From: Streptomyces sp. NBC_00539
GTDB taxonomy: Bacteria; Actinomycetota; Actinomycetes; Streptomycetales; Streptomycetaceae
DNA length: 64,000 nt
Reading direction: 5' to 3'
Assembly (NCBI RefSeq): GCF_036346105.1
Contig: NZ_CP107811.1
Location: 3,106,501-3,170,500, forward strand
Shown: positions 1 to 7,627 of the stretch, piece after piece
Numbering within the stretch: position 1 is the first letter of the stretch
Layout of the letters: each line of letters starts with the position of its first letter
Translations under genes and position numbers: made by a program
The notes under the pieces: generated by a model
What the model was told of the DNA's origin: nothing
The model's input: the letters and a program-made list of their open reading frames with translations, nothing else
The model's database searches: none

Positions 1-1
1 C

Positions 2-1744
2 CGCGACGCGGCCCAGGTGCGCCCGCTGCTGCCGGGCACCGCGGGCTGCGCCGCCCTCGTCACCAGCCGGGTCCGCATGTCGGGCCTCGCCGGAGCCCAC
101 CTCGTCGACCTGGACGTGATGAGCCCCGACGAGGCCCTGCAGCTGTTCACCCGCATCGTGGGGGCCGAGCGCGTCGGAGCCGAGCGCCAGGCCGCCCTCG
201 ACGTCGTCGGCGCCTGCGGGTTCCTGCCGCTCGCCATCCGCATCGCCGCCTCCCGGCTCGCCGCCCGCCGCACCTGGACCGTGTCCGTCCTCGCCGCGAA
301 GCTCGCCGACGAACGCCGCCGCCTGGACGAGCTCCAGGCGGGCGACCTGGCCGTCAAAGCCACCTTCGAGCTGGGCTACGGGCAGCTGGAGCCCGCCCAG
401 CAGCGCGCGTTCCGCCTCCTCGGGCTCGCCGACGGCCCCGACGTCTCCCTGCCCGCGGCCGCGGCCGTACTGGACCTGCCCGAGCACGACACCGAGGACC
501 TCCTCGAAGCCCTGGTCGACTGCTCCCTGCTCGAATCCGCCGCGCCCGGCCGCTACCGCTTCCACGACCTCGTACGCCTCTACGCGCGCGCCTGCGCCGA
601 ACGCGACGAGCAGCCGCCGGACGAGCGCACGGCCGCCCTCGACCGGCTCCTCGACTTCTACCTGGCGACCGCCGCCGGGGTGTACGCGCTGGAGCGCCCC
701 GGCGACCGGCTGCCCGCGCACATGTCCGCGACCCGCCACCCGGGCCTCGCCTTCACCGAGGCCCGCCCCGCGCTGGACTGGCTGTTCGCCGAGGCGGACC
801 CGCTGCTGGCGTGCGTGCGGCAGTCCTCCGTACGCGGCGCCGAGCGGCCCGACGTGCTGCGCCGGGCGGTGGACCTGCTGTGGGCGGCGAAGGACCTCAC
901 CGAGTCCGGGGCCAACTCCAAGCAGTACGAGTCCGCCGCCCGCGCCGTGTGCGAGACGGCGCGCGCCGTGAAGGACCCCTACGCCGAGGGCCGGGCCCGC
1001 ACCACGCTGACGATGGTCCACCTGGTGGCGGGCCGCTTCGCGGAGGCCGACGACGAGGCCCGCCGGGCGATGGCCCTGGCGCGGGAGGCCGACGACCCGC
1101 TGCCCAGCTGCTGGGCGCCCAACGACCGCGGGATCATCGCCCTCTACCAGGGCCGGCACGCCGACGGCGAGCGGTTCCTGCTGGAGGCGATCGCGAACTT
1201 CCGGGCCGACGCCAACTTCGTCGGCGAGGCCAGCGCCCTGTGCAACCTCTCCCGGATCCACGTCGAACTCGGCCGCCTCTCCAGCGCCATAGACCTCGCG
1301 CAGCAGGGCATCGCGATCTACGACCGGATGGGCCTGACGCTGCGCCTGGCCAACGGCCGCTACGCGCTGGGCATCGCGCTGACCCAGGCGGGCCGGCTCG
1401 GGGAGGCGCTGGAGCAGCTGGGCGAGGCGCTGTCGCTGTTCCACGAGAACCGGCAGCCGCTGTGGGAGGGCGTGACGCACTTCCGGCTCGCGGAGGCCCA
1501 TCTGGCGGCCGGGCGCCCGACGCTGGCCGCCTCGCACGCCGAGCAGGCCATCGCGCTGCGCGGGATCGGCGGCGAGTGGCGGCGGGCGACGGTGCTGACG
1601 GTGCTGGGGAAGGCCCTGGTGCGGCTGGGGCAGCGGGACCGGGCGCGGGTGTGCTGGCGGGACGCGGAGAGCGTGTTCGCGCAACTTGGTTCCGCGGAGC
1701 TGGCCGAAGTCCGTACCTTGCTGGCTTCGCAGTTGGCCGCCTGA
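2..1744 (+). CDS. afsR: AfsR-type regulator, C-terminal part (NB-ARC and TPR)
   Basis: The reading frame is open from the first bases of the window, so only the last ~580 residues are present. Residues near the start match the end of an NB-ARC/AAA-type NTPase core (LVTSR, followed by a winged-helix segment). The C-terminal half is a run of Ala/Leu-rich helical repeats typical of TPRs. In AfsR these parts follow an N-terminal SARP (OmpR-like) DNA-binding domain, which would lie outside the window. AfsR is phosphorylated by AfsK and activates afsS. The assignment rests on the adjacent afsS-like gene 177 bases downstream and on afsK about 9.5 kb away. The DNA-binding domain cannot be checked here, so a paralogous SARP/NB-ARC regulator is possible. 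Confidence 0.8.
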   Translation, partial: RDAAQVRPLLPGTAGCAALVTSRVRMSGLAGAHLVDLDVMSPDEALQLFTRIVGAERVGAERQAALDVVGACGFLPLAIRIAASRLAARRTWTVSVLAAKLADERRRLDELQAGDLAVKATFELGYGQLEPAQQRAFRLLGLADGPDVSLPAAAAVLDLPEHDTEDLLEALVDCSLLESAAPGRYRFHDLVRLYARACAERDEQPPDERTAALDRLLDFYLATAAGVYALERPGDRLPAHMSATRHPGLAFTEARPALDWLFAEADPLLACVRQSSVRGAERPDVLRRAVDLLWAAKDLTESGANSKQYESAARAVCETARAVKDPYAEGRARTTLTMVHLVAGRFAEADDEARRAMALAREADDPLPSCWAPNDRGIIALYQGRHADGERFLLEAIANFRADANFVGEASALCNLSRIHVELGRLSSAIDLAQQGIAIYDRMGLTLRLANGRYALGIALTQAGRLGEALEQLGEALSLFHENRQPLWEGVTHFRLAEAHLAAGRPTLAASHAEQAIALRGIGGEWRRATVLTVLGKALVRLGQRDRARVCWRDAESVFAQLGSAELAEVRTLLASQLAA

Positions 1745-1759
1745 CCTGCGCGGCAGCGT

Positions 1760-1808
1760 GATGAACGGGCCGTTCATCGTTCGTTTATCGCCGCCCGACA
1801 TGATGAAT
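1760..1808 (+). promoter_or_regulatory. afsS promoter: 19-bp palindrome, 11-nt direct repeats and -10
   Basis: A perfect inverted repeat, GATGAACGGGCCGTTCATC, lies at 1760-1778. Overlapping its right arm are two 11-nt direct repeats, GTTCATCGTTC (1772-1782) and GTTTATCGCCG (1783-1793). A -10-like CATGAT/GATGAA follows at 1799-1807. Direct 11-nt GTTCATC-type repeats about 8 nt upstream of the -10 are the arrangement used by AfsR and PhoP at the S. coelicolor afsS promoter. Binding by either protein here is inferred. The palindrome could also fold in the afsR transcript. Confidence 0.6.
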
Positions 1809-1921
1809 GCATCGGCTCGGCGCGTCGGGGGGGGCTCGCGGGTCGACTGGAGGACTACCCGTTCGGCGGTCCACGGGGGAATCGCCGAACGGGCCCGACT
1901 CATCCATCAGGAGATCCGACG

Positions 1922-2143
1922 ATGACGACGAACGAGAACACCCTGCCGAACAACACCGCTTCGAACACCGCTCCGCCGAACGAAGGCGACATCAAGCCGC
2001 TCGACAACCACGCGTCGGGCATCGAGATCAAGCCGCTCGACAACCATGCCTCGGGCGGTACGCCGCTGCCCGGGCAGGAAGACAAGGTTCTGGACGCAGA
2101 CATCGTGACGCTGGACAACCACGCGTCCGTTCCGCGCCCGTAG
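1922..2143 (+). CDS. afsS: AfsS-like small regulatory protein with three LDNHAS repeats
   Basis: This is a 73-residue acidic, low-complexity protein. The motif LDNHAS occurs three times (residues 27-32, 39-44 and 64-69), and the first two copies share a longer IKPLDNHASG unit. AfsS (AfsR2, 'sigma-like protein') is a small Streptomyces protein with repeated T/P-LDxHA-type motifs that globally stimulates antibiotic production. Its gene is the direct target of AfsR. The ATG is preceded by AGGAG at good spacing. Position just downstream of an AfsR-type gene, with a matching promoter, supports the call. There are no transmembrane or signal segments. How the repeats act is not known to me. Confidence 0.8.
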   Translation: MTTNENTLPNNTASNTAPPNEGDIKPLDNHASGIEIKPLDNHASGGTPLPGQEDKVLDADIVTLDNHASVPRP

Positions 2144-2160
2144 CCGAGGCGAGCACAGCA

Positions 2161-2294
2161 CGTACGGGGGAAACGTACGGGGGTACGTGCCGGCGCACAG
2201 CACGGGGGACGTACGGGGGAAACGTACGGGGGAAGCCCACAGGGATGCGTACGGGGGGATACGTACGGGGGAGACCTGAGGGCTCGTACGGGGG
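2161..2294 (+). repeat. Seven copies of CGTACGGGGG in the afsS 3' region
   Basis: The 10-mer CGTACGGGGG occurs at 2161, 2174, 2210, 2223, 2248, 2262 and 2285. Several copies are followed by GAAA or GGAA, and close pairs are spaced 13-14 nt. The run sits between the afsS stop codon and a strong terminator hairpin, so it would be transcribed as the afsS 3' UTR. Each copy contains palindromic CGTACG, so copies could pair with one another. No open reading frame of convincing quality covers it. Confidence 0.8.
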
Positions 2295-2296
2295 AA

Positions 2297-2336
2297 CGGC
2301 GGCCGCGGTGGCCCGGGGGGACCACCGCGGCCGCCG
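2297..2336 (+). terminator. Perfect 15-bp GC hairpin downstream of afsS
   Basis: The arms at 2297-2311 and 2322-2336 are perfectly complementary over 15 bp, with a 10-nt loop. There is no T-run, as is common for Streptomyces terminators. It would end the afsS transcript before the lipoprotein gene at 2417. Confidence 0.75.
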
Positions 2337-2416
2337 CACGTCGTTGTGACGGCCCTGTGACCGCAGGCGTGGCCTCCGTCACAGCCACGGGCATCCGCTC
2401 CTGATCTCCTGGGGCG

Positions 2417-3325
2417 ATGCGCCCCGCCCCCGCCGCCACCCTGCTCCCCGCCGCCACCCTGCTCCCCGCCGCCACCGTGGTCCTCGCCGCCACCGTGGTC
2501 CTCGCCGGATGCGGGACGCGAACCGCCGCCTCCGGCACGACCGGCGGCTCCGCTGCACCGAGCTGCGCCCCCACCACCGCGGGGCGGGCCTCCGAGCACG
2601 ACGGGGTGAGCCTCATCAGCCGGGAGTGCGCTCCCTCCCCCGCCTCGGGCGCCGCCTTCCGGGTCACCAACACCGCCGCGGAAGCCCTCACCTACACCGT
2701 CACCTTCAGCCTTCTGGACGACTCCGGTCGGGCCATGGACAGCGTCCGGCAGACCGTCTCGTCGGTGGGCCCGGGTCAGAGCGTGACGCGCACCGTCGAG
2801 AGGTCGGACACGGCGTCCGGGACCGGGTCGCGGGTGCGGATCTCCAAGGTGCGGGCCGTACCCGCCGCCGAGGCGCCCGACCCCGCCGGCGCCTGCCCGC
2901 CCTCCGGGATCCGGGTCACGGCCGACGACGGGGACGCCGCCATGGGCTTGCGCGTCGTGGGGATCCGGCTGACCTACTGCGGCACCGGCCGCTACGAGCT
3001 CGACGGCTACCCCGGCCTCCAGCTGCTCGACGAAAGCCGCGAGCCGGTGACCGGCGTCGAGATCCTCCGGGGCACCGCCGGCATCTCCACGGGCCTCGGA
3101 GGGGACGGGCCGCCCGCGCCGTTGACGCTGGGCCCGGGCGAATCGGCGAGCACCACCCTGGCGTGGCGCAACACCACCGGCTCCGGCGACGCCGTGAACG
3201 CGCCGTACGCCAGGGTGACGGCGAAGCCCGGGGCCGCGGCCGTGACCGTGGTACCGGAACTCGACCTCGGGACCACGGGCCGGCTCGGCGTCGGCGCCTG
3301 GCGGAAGGACCGGGCGCCCCGGTGA
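2417..3325 (+). CDS. DUF4232-like secreted lipoprotein
   Basis: The 302-residue product starts with a hydrophobic segment ending in a lipobox (VVLAGC, Cys near residue 32), so it should be a lipid-anchored extracytoplasmic protein. Two beta-rich modules follow. The first (about residues 50-150) contains FRVTNTAAEALTYTV and the second (about 165-295) has the features of DUF4232 domains found in many Streptomyces lipoproteins. No catalytic motif is visible and the function is unknown. The signal peptide is built from duplicated blocks (ATLLPA twice, then ATVVLA twice) that are also repeated in the DNA. It lies downstream of the afsS terminator and is probably an independent gene. Confidence 0.75.
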   Translation: MRPAPAATLLPAATLLPAATVVLAATVVLAGCGTRTAASGTTGGSAAPSCAPTTAGRASEHDGVSLISRECAPSPASGAAFRVTNTAAEALTYTVTFSLLDDSGRAMDSVRQTVSSVGPGQSVTRTVERSDTASGTGSRVRISKVRAVPAAEAPDPAGACPPSGIRVTADDGDAAMGLRVVGIRLTYCGTGRYELDGYPGLQLLDESREPVTGVEILRGTAGISTGLGGDGPPAPLTLGPGESASTTLAWRNTTGSGDAVNAPYARVTAKPGAAAVTVVPELDLGTTGRLGVGAWRKDRAPR

Positions 3326-3360
3326 CCGCCGGCGCACCGGCCGCACGGCGGGAACGCGTC

Positions 3361-3375
3361 TAGGCTGGAGGGGTG
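3361..3375 (+). promoter_or_regulatory. Leaderless promoter TAGGCT-6 nt-GTG
   Basis: TAGGCT (3361-3366) lies exactly 6 nt before the GTG start codon of the methyltransferase gene, so transcription should begin at or next to the start codon. The same TAnnnT-N6-start layout recurs at 8981-8995 (TAGCGT) and 9536-9550 (TAGGCT) in this window. Confidence 0.65.
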
Positions 3376-4125
3376 TTCACCTCCCAGGGGCCGACCCTCC
3401 GCGAACTGGCCGTGCAGGCGCTGACCTCCCTCGAGCGCGGCTACGACCTGCTCGCGCCGAAGTTCGACGAGACGCCGTTCCGCACCCCGGTCCGGATGCT
3501 CGACGCGGTCGAGGAGGCCCTGGCCGCACACGAGGGGTCCTTCGGCTCGGGGCTCGACCTGTGCTGCGGCACCGGCGCGGCCCTGCCCCTGCTGCGGCGG
3601 CTGTGCCGGGAGCGGGTCACCGGGGTGGACCTCAGCGCCGGCATGCTGCGGCGGGCCGCGCTGGACCTCCCCGACGGGGCCGACCTCGTACGGGCCGACG
3701 CGCTGGCGCTGCCCGAGGCGCTCACCGCTTCCTACGACCTGGCCGTGAGCTTCGGTGCGTTCGGCCACTTCCTCCCGGCGCAGCGGCCGGCCCTGTTCTC
3801 GGGCGTGCACCGGACGCTGCGCCCCGGCGGTGTCTTCGCGTTCCCGATCGGGGCGCCGATTCCGCCGACGTCCCCGCTGTGGTGGGCGGTGGCCGGCTTC
3901 GACGCGGCGATGCGCGTCCGCAACGCGGTGTGGCGGCCGCCGTTCGTCATGTACTACCGCACCTTCCCCTGGGGGCCGGTCCGGGCGGACCTGCTCGCGG
4001 CGGGTTTCACGGTGGACACGGTCCCGCTGGAGCACTTCGGCCGCCGGCCCGACGGGACCCCGCGCTGGCGTCTGGTGCTGGCCCGCAAGCCGGACCGGGC
4101 GGTCCCTTCGACACCCCGGGCCTGA
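3373..4125 (+). CDS. Class I SAM-dependent methyltransferase
   Basis: A 250-residue cytosolic protein with a SAM-binding motif I near residue 60 (LDLCCGTGAALP), the acidic post-I residue in GVDLSAGML, and motif III-like LRPGGVFAF. This is the Methyltransf_11/25 fold. The substrate cannot be predicted. Translation from the GTG appears leaderless because a TAGGCT -10 box lies 6 nt upstream. It is convergent with the acyl-CoA ligase gene, with a terminator hairpin in between, so it is probably not part of the catabolic gene set. Confidence 0.85.
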   Translation: MFTSQGPTLRELAVQALTSLERGYDLLAPKFDETPFRTPVRMLDAVEEALAAHEGSFGSGLDLCCGTGAALPLLRRLCRERVTGVDLSAGMLRRAALDLPDGADLVRADALALPEALTASYDLAVSFGAFGHFLPAQRPALFSGVHRTLRPGGVFAFPIGAPIPPTSPLWWAVAGFDAAMRVRNAVWRPPFVMYYRTFPWGPVRADLLAAGFTVDTVPLEHFGRRPDGTPRWRLVLARKPDRAVPSTPRA

Positions 4126-4195
4126 ACCCCGGGCCTGAACCCCCGGCCGGGTCCCTCGCGGGCAAGGCCTGACGGCAGCGGACTCCTTCCGCGGT

Positions 4196-4223
4196 GCCGC
4201 TCCTGCCCCCGGGCGGGAGCGGC
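4196..4223. terminator. Bidirectional terminator hairpin
   Basis: GCCGCTCC (4196-4203) pairs with GGAGCGGC (4216-4223), and an inner GCCC/GGGC extends the stem. It lies between the convergent methyltransferase and acyl-CoA ligase genes. Confidence 0.65.
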
Positions 4224-4254
4224 GCCACCGGGGCCCGACGGGCGGACACCCGCC

Positions 4255-5925
4255 TCAGGTCCGGGTGCGCAGCTCCCGCTTGAGGACCTTGCCGCTCGCG
4301 TTGCGCGGCAGTTCGGTGACGAACTCCACCGCGCGCGGCACCTTGTAGTTGGCCATCTCCCGCCGGGACCAGGCGATCAGGTCGTCCGCGGTGAGGGTGG
4401 CACCGGGGCGCCGGACCGCGTACGCCTTGCCGACCTCGCCGAGGCGCGGGTCGGGGACGCCGACGACCGCGACGTCCGCGATGTCCGGGTGCAGGCCGAG
4501 GAGCTGCTCGATCTCGGCGGGGTAGGCGTTGAACCCGCCGACGATGAACATGTCCTTGATCCGGTCGGTGATGCGCAGGTTCCCGGCGGTGTCGAGGACG
4601 CCGACGTCGCCGGTGCGCAGCCAGCCGTCGGGGGTGATGGCGCGCCGCGTCTCGTCCGGGTCCTCGAAGTAGCCCCGCATGACGTGGTGCCCGCGCACCC
4701 AGACCTCGCCGGGGGTGCCGGCCGGTGCCGGGTCGCCGCTTTCGCCGGCTATCCGTATCTCGGTGCCGGGGATGGCGCGTCCGGAGGTGGCGGCGATGAC
4801 CTCGGGCGGGTCGCCCCGGCGGCACATGGTGACGATGCCGCCGGCCTCGGAGAGCCCGTAGGCGGTCAGGACGGTGGCGATGTGCAGTTCGCCGCGCAGC
4901 CGCTCGACGAGCCGGAGCGGGACGACGGCCGCGCCGGTGACGACCAGGCGCAGGGCGGACAGGTCGTGGTGGTCGCGCTGGGGGTGGTCGAGGAGCGACT
5001 GGTGGAGGGTGGGCGGCCCGGGCAGGACGGAGATCCGTTCGGCGGCGACGTTGGCGAGGACGGTGTCGACGTTGAAGACGGGCTGGGGGACCATCGTCGC
5101 CCCGCGCATCAGGCAGGCGATGATCCCCGCCTTGTAGCCGAAGGTGTGGAAGAAGGGGTTCACGATCAGGTAGCGGTCGCCCTCGCGCAGTCCGGCGAGC
5201 TCGCTCCACACGTCGTAGCAGCGCAGGGTCTGGGCGTGGGTGATGACCGCGCCCTTGGGGCTGCCGGTGGTGCCGGAGGTGAAGATGATGTCGCAGGGCG
5301 CCTCGGAGCGGAGCGAGTCGGCGCGCTCGCGGACGGCCGCGGCCGGTACGGCGTCGCCGCCTGCCAGGAAGTCCTTCCAGGTGTGGAAGGCCTCGGGCGC
5401 GTCTCCCGCGAGGACGACGACCTGTTCGAGGTGGGGAAGGCCGGGCAGGGGGCCGGCGCCGCGGCCCTCGGCTGCGGCGCGGCGCAGGGAGGCGACGTAG
5501 GAGGTGCCGAGGAAGGTGCCGGTGACGAAGAGGAGACGGGCCCGGCTGCGCCGGAGTACGTACGCGGCCTCGGTTCCTTTGAAACGGGTGTTGAGGGGGA
5601 CGAGTACGGCGCCCGCGGTGACGGCGCCGAGGGCGGAGACGATCCAGTCGAGGGTGTTGGGCGCCCATACGGCGACCCGGTCGCCGGGTTCGATCCCGGC
5701 GGCGAGGCAGGCGGCCGCGGCGCGTTCGACGCGTTCGCCGAGCTGGGCGTAGCTGACGCGGACGCGGCCGTCGGCGACGGCCTCGCGGTCGCGGTAGCGG
5801 GCGGCGGCGTCGCGCACGAGGCCTCCGATGGTGCCCCAGTGCAGGTCGCCGCGGGGGTCGGTGGGGTCGTCGGCCGGCCGGACGGTGCCTTGTCGGTGCG
5901 TCCCGTGCTGCTCCTCGTCGCCCAT
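4255..5925 (-). CDS. FadD3-like acyl-CoA ligase
   Basis: A 556-residue ATP-dependent (AMP-forming) acyl-CoA synthetase. Motifs seen are the P-loop-like FTSGTTGSPKGA (about residue 215), LTAYGLSEAGG, GWLRTGDVG and the C-terminal NASGKVLKRELR with the catalytic Lys. Passages such as NPFFHTFGYKAGI, VLPGPPTLHQSLLDHP and ITDRIKDMFIVGGFNAYPAE closely resemble mycobacterial FadD3, the ligase for the steroid C/D-ring propionate intermediate (HIP). I therefore read it as activating a polycyclic or alicyclic carboxylate. It is divergent from the Ltp-thiolase operon, with a CTGAC-type palindrome between them. Substrate specificity is an inference from sequence resemblance. Confidence 0.85.
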   Translation of the reverse strand: MGDEEQHGTHRQGTVRPADDPTDPRGDLHWGTIGGLVRDAAARYRDREAVADGRVRVSYAQLGERVERAAAACLAAGIEPGDRVAVWAPNTLDWIVSALGAVTAGAVLVPLNTRFKGTEAAYVLRRSRARLLFVTGTFLGTSYVASLRRAAAEGRGAGPLPGLPHLEQVVVLAGDAPEAFHTWKDFLAGGDAVPAAAVRERADSLRSEAPCDIIFTSGTTGSPKGAVITHAQTLRCYDVWSELAGLREGDRYLIVNPFFHTFGYKAGIIACLMRGATMVPQPVFNVDTVLANVAAERISVLPGPPTLHQSLLDHPQRDHHDLSALRLVVTGAAVVPLRLVERLRGELHIATVLTAYGLSEAGGIVTMCRRGDPPEVIAATSGRAIPGTEIRIAGESGDPAPAGTPGEVWVRGHHVMRGYFEDPDETRRAITPDGWLRTGDVGVLDTAGNLRITDRIKDMFIVGGFNAYPAEIEQLLGLHPDIADVAVVGVPDPRLGEVGKAYAVRRPGATLTADDLIAWSRREMANYKVPRAVEFVTELPRNASGKVLKRELRTRT

Positions 5926-5953
5926 CGTGCGTCACCCTCCCCGGTGCCAGTAG

Positions 5954-5968
5954 CTGACTATCCGTCAG
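5954..5968. promoter_or_regulatory. CTGACG-N3-CGTCAG operator (ligase/Ltp operon)
   Basis: CTGACTATCCGTCAG matches the palindrome CTGACG-N3-CGTCAG except at one base of the left arm. It sits in the shared divergent promoter, 29 bp upstream of the ligase ATG (5925, minus strand) and 53 bp upstream of the thiolase ATG (6021). Confidence 0.75.
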
Positions 5969-6020
5969 ATTAGCTGTAGCCTTCGCGGCTGTCAGCACTG
6001 GCGCGCACCCGGAGGTGGCG

Positions 6021-7172
6021 ATGGCGGCAACGCTCAAGGACGCTACGGCAATCGTCGGCATCGGCCAGACCGCCTTTGCCAAACGACTGCCGGGCAGCGA
6101 AAAGGAACTGGCCTGCCGCGCGATCCTCGCGGCGCTCGCCGACGCGGGCATCGCACCGGCCGAGGTGGACGCCTTCGCCTCGTACACGATGGAGGAGACC
6201 GACGAGGTGGAGGTCGCCAAGTCCATCGGCGCCGGCGACGTCACCTTCTTCTCCAAGGTCGGCTACGGCGGCGGCGGTTCCTGCGCCACGGTCGGCCACC
6301 TCGCCGCCGCCCTCGCCACCGGCCAGGCCTCCGTCGGCGTCGCCTGGCGCTCGCGCAAGCGCGGCTCGGGACCGCGCCCCTGGAAGAACACGACCGTGCA
6401 GCTGCCCACCCCCGGCCAGTGGACCCGCCCGTTCGGGCTGCTGCGGCCGGCCGACGAGATAGGCATGCTGGCCCGCCGCTACATGCACGAGTACGGGGCC
6501 ACCCGCGACCACCTCTTCAACGTGGCGATGGCCTGCCGCAACCGGGCCAACGAGAACCCCGCCGCCATGATGTACGAGCGGCCGCTGACCCGCGAGATGT
6601 ACATGACCTCCCGCATGATCAGTGAGCCGCTCTGTCTCTTCGACAACTGCCTGGAGACGGACGGGGCGCTGGCCTGCGTCATCGTGTCCGCCGAGCGGGC
6701 GCGGGACTGCCGTCAGAAGCCGGTCTACGTCCACTCCGTCGCGCAGGGCCTGCCCGCGCAGCACCACGGGATGGTCAACTACTGGAACGACGACCCGCTG
6801 TCCGGCCCGGCGTGGACTGCGGCCCGTCACCTGTGGAAGCAGGCCGACTTCGGGCCCGAGGACGTGGACGTGGCCCAGATCTACGACGCGTTCACCCCGC
6901 TGATCCCGCTGTCCCTGGAGGGCTACGGCTTCTGCGGGCGCGGTGAGGGGGCCGCGTTCACCGAGGGCGGGGCACTGGAGATGGGCGGCAGGCTGCCGAT
7001 CAACACCGGCGGGGGCGGCCTGTCGGAGGCGTACGTCCACGGCTTCAACCTGATCAACGAGGGCGTCAAGCAGTTGCGCGGCACCTCGACCGCGCAGGTG
7101 CCGGACGCCGCGACGTGCCTGGTGACGGCGGGCGAAGGCGTCCCGACGTCCGCGATCTTGCTGAGGAGCTGA
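6021..7172 (+). CDS. Lipid-transfer-type thiolase (SCP-x/Ltp family)
   Basis: A 383-residue thiolase-fold protein of the SCP-x thiolase/Ltp group, with ATAIVGIGQTAF at the N-terminus, IYDAFTPLIPLSLEGYGFC in the C-terminal half and NTGGGGLSEAYVHG near the end. The classic thiolase nucleophile motif is not evident around the expected GGGGSC. That fits the Ltp subgroup, whose steroid-catabolic members (Ltp2 with ChsH2) cleave beta-hydroxy acyl-CoA side chains by retro-aldol chemistry together with a DUF35 partner, and such a protein is encoded next. The ATG at 6021 is preferred over the GTG at 6015 because GGAGG (6011-6015) would overlap the latter. Confidence 0.8.
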   Translation: MAATLKDATAIVGIGQTAFAKRLPGSEKELACRAILAALADAGIAPAEVDAFASYTMEETDEVEVAKSIGAGDVTFFSKVGYGGGGSCATVGHLAAALATGQASVGVAWRSRKRGSGPRPWKNTTVQLPTPGQWTRPFGLLRPADEIGMLARRYMHEYGATRDHLFNVAMACRNRANENPAAMMYERPLTREMYMTSRMISEPLCLFDNCLETDGALACVIVSAERARDCRQKPVYVHSVAQGLPAQHHGMVNYWNDDPLSGPAWTAARHLWKQADFGPEDVDVAQIYDAFTPLIPLSLEGYGFCGRGEGAAFTEGGALEMGGRLPINTGGGGLSEAYVHGFNLINEGVKQLRGTSTAQVPDAATCLVTAGEGVPTSAILLRS

Positions 7173-7180
7173 CACCGACC

Positions 7181-7627
7181 ATGACCGCGCCCGCCGAAAA
7201 CCTCCTCCTCCCGGTCCCGGACGAGGACGGGGCCCCGTTCTGGGAGTACGCCGCCCGGGGTGAGCTCCGTATCCAGGCCTGCGCCGACTGCGGCAGGCTC
7301 CGCTTCCCGCCCCGGCCCTGCTGCCCGCACTGCGGGTCGTTCGGCTCCGAGTGGCGGCTGATGAGCGGCCGGGGCCGGATCTGGTCGTTCGTACGGCCGC
7401 ACCCGCCGCTGCTGCCCGCCTACGCGGCGCAGGCCCCGTACAACGTCATCCTCGTGGAGCTGGCGGAGGCGCCGCTGATCCGGCTGGCGGGGAACCTCGT
7501 CACCTCGGCCGACGCCCCGCTGGACTCGGTGGATCCGGCCCGGCTGCGGATCGGGGCGCGGGTACAGGTGGTGTTCACCGATACGGGCGGCACGAGCGTG
7601 CCGCGCTGGGTCCTGGAGCGGCCGTGA
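7181..7627 (+). CDS. DUF35 OB-fold/zinc-ribbon protein
   Basis: A 148-residue protein with an N-terminal rubredoxin-like zinc ribbon (CADC about residues 34-37, CPHC about 48-51) and a C-terminal OB-fold, the standard DUF35 architecture. DUF35 proteins are obligate partners of thiolase-like enzymes, providing acyl-CoA binding and stabilising the active site, as in Ltp2-ChsH2. It starts 8 nt after the thiolase gene and its stop overlaps the next start (GTGA), so the three genes form one operon. Confidence 0.85.
   Translation: MTAPAENLLLPVPDEDGAPFWEYAARGELRIQACADCGRLRFPPRPCCPHCGSFGSEWRLMSGRGRIWSFVRPHPPLLPAYAAQAPYNVILVELAEAPLIRLAGNLVTSADAPLDSVDPARLRIGARVQVVFTDTGGTSVPRWVLERP

Noticed and set aside
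811-1761. Long overlapping open frame inside the afsR-type gene
   Set aside because: Arg/Gly/Pro-rich translation typical of a frame-shifted shadow of a high-GC gene; the AfsR frame carries all recognisable motifs.
1807-2349. Open frame running through the afsS 3' repeats
   Set aside because: It overlaps afsS in another frame and its apparent peptide repeats simply reflect the CGTACGGGGG DNA repeat.
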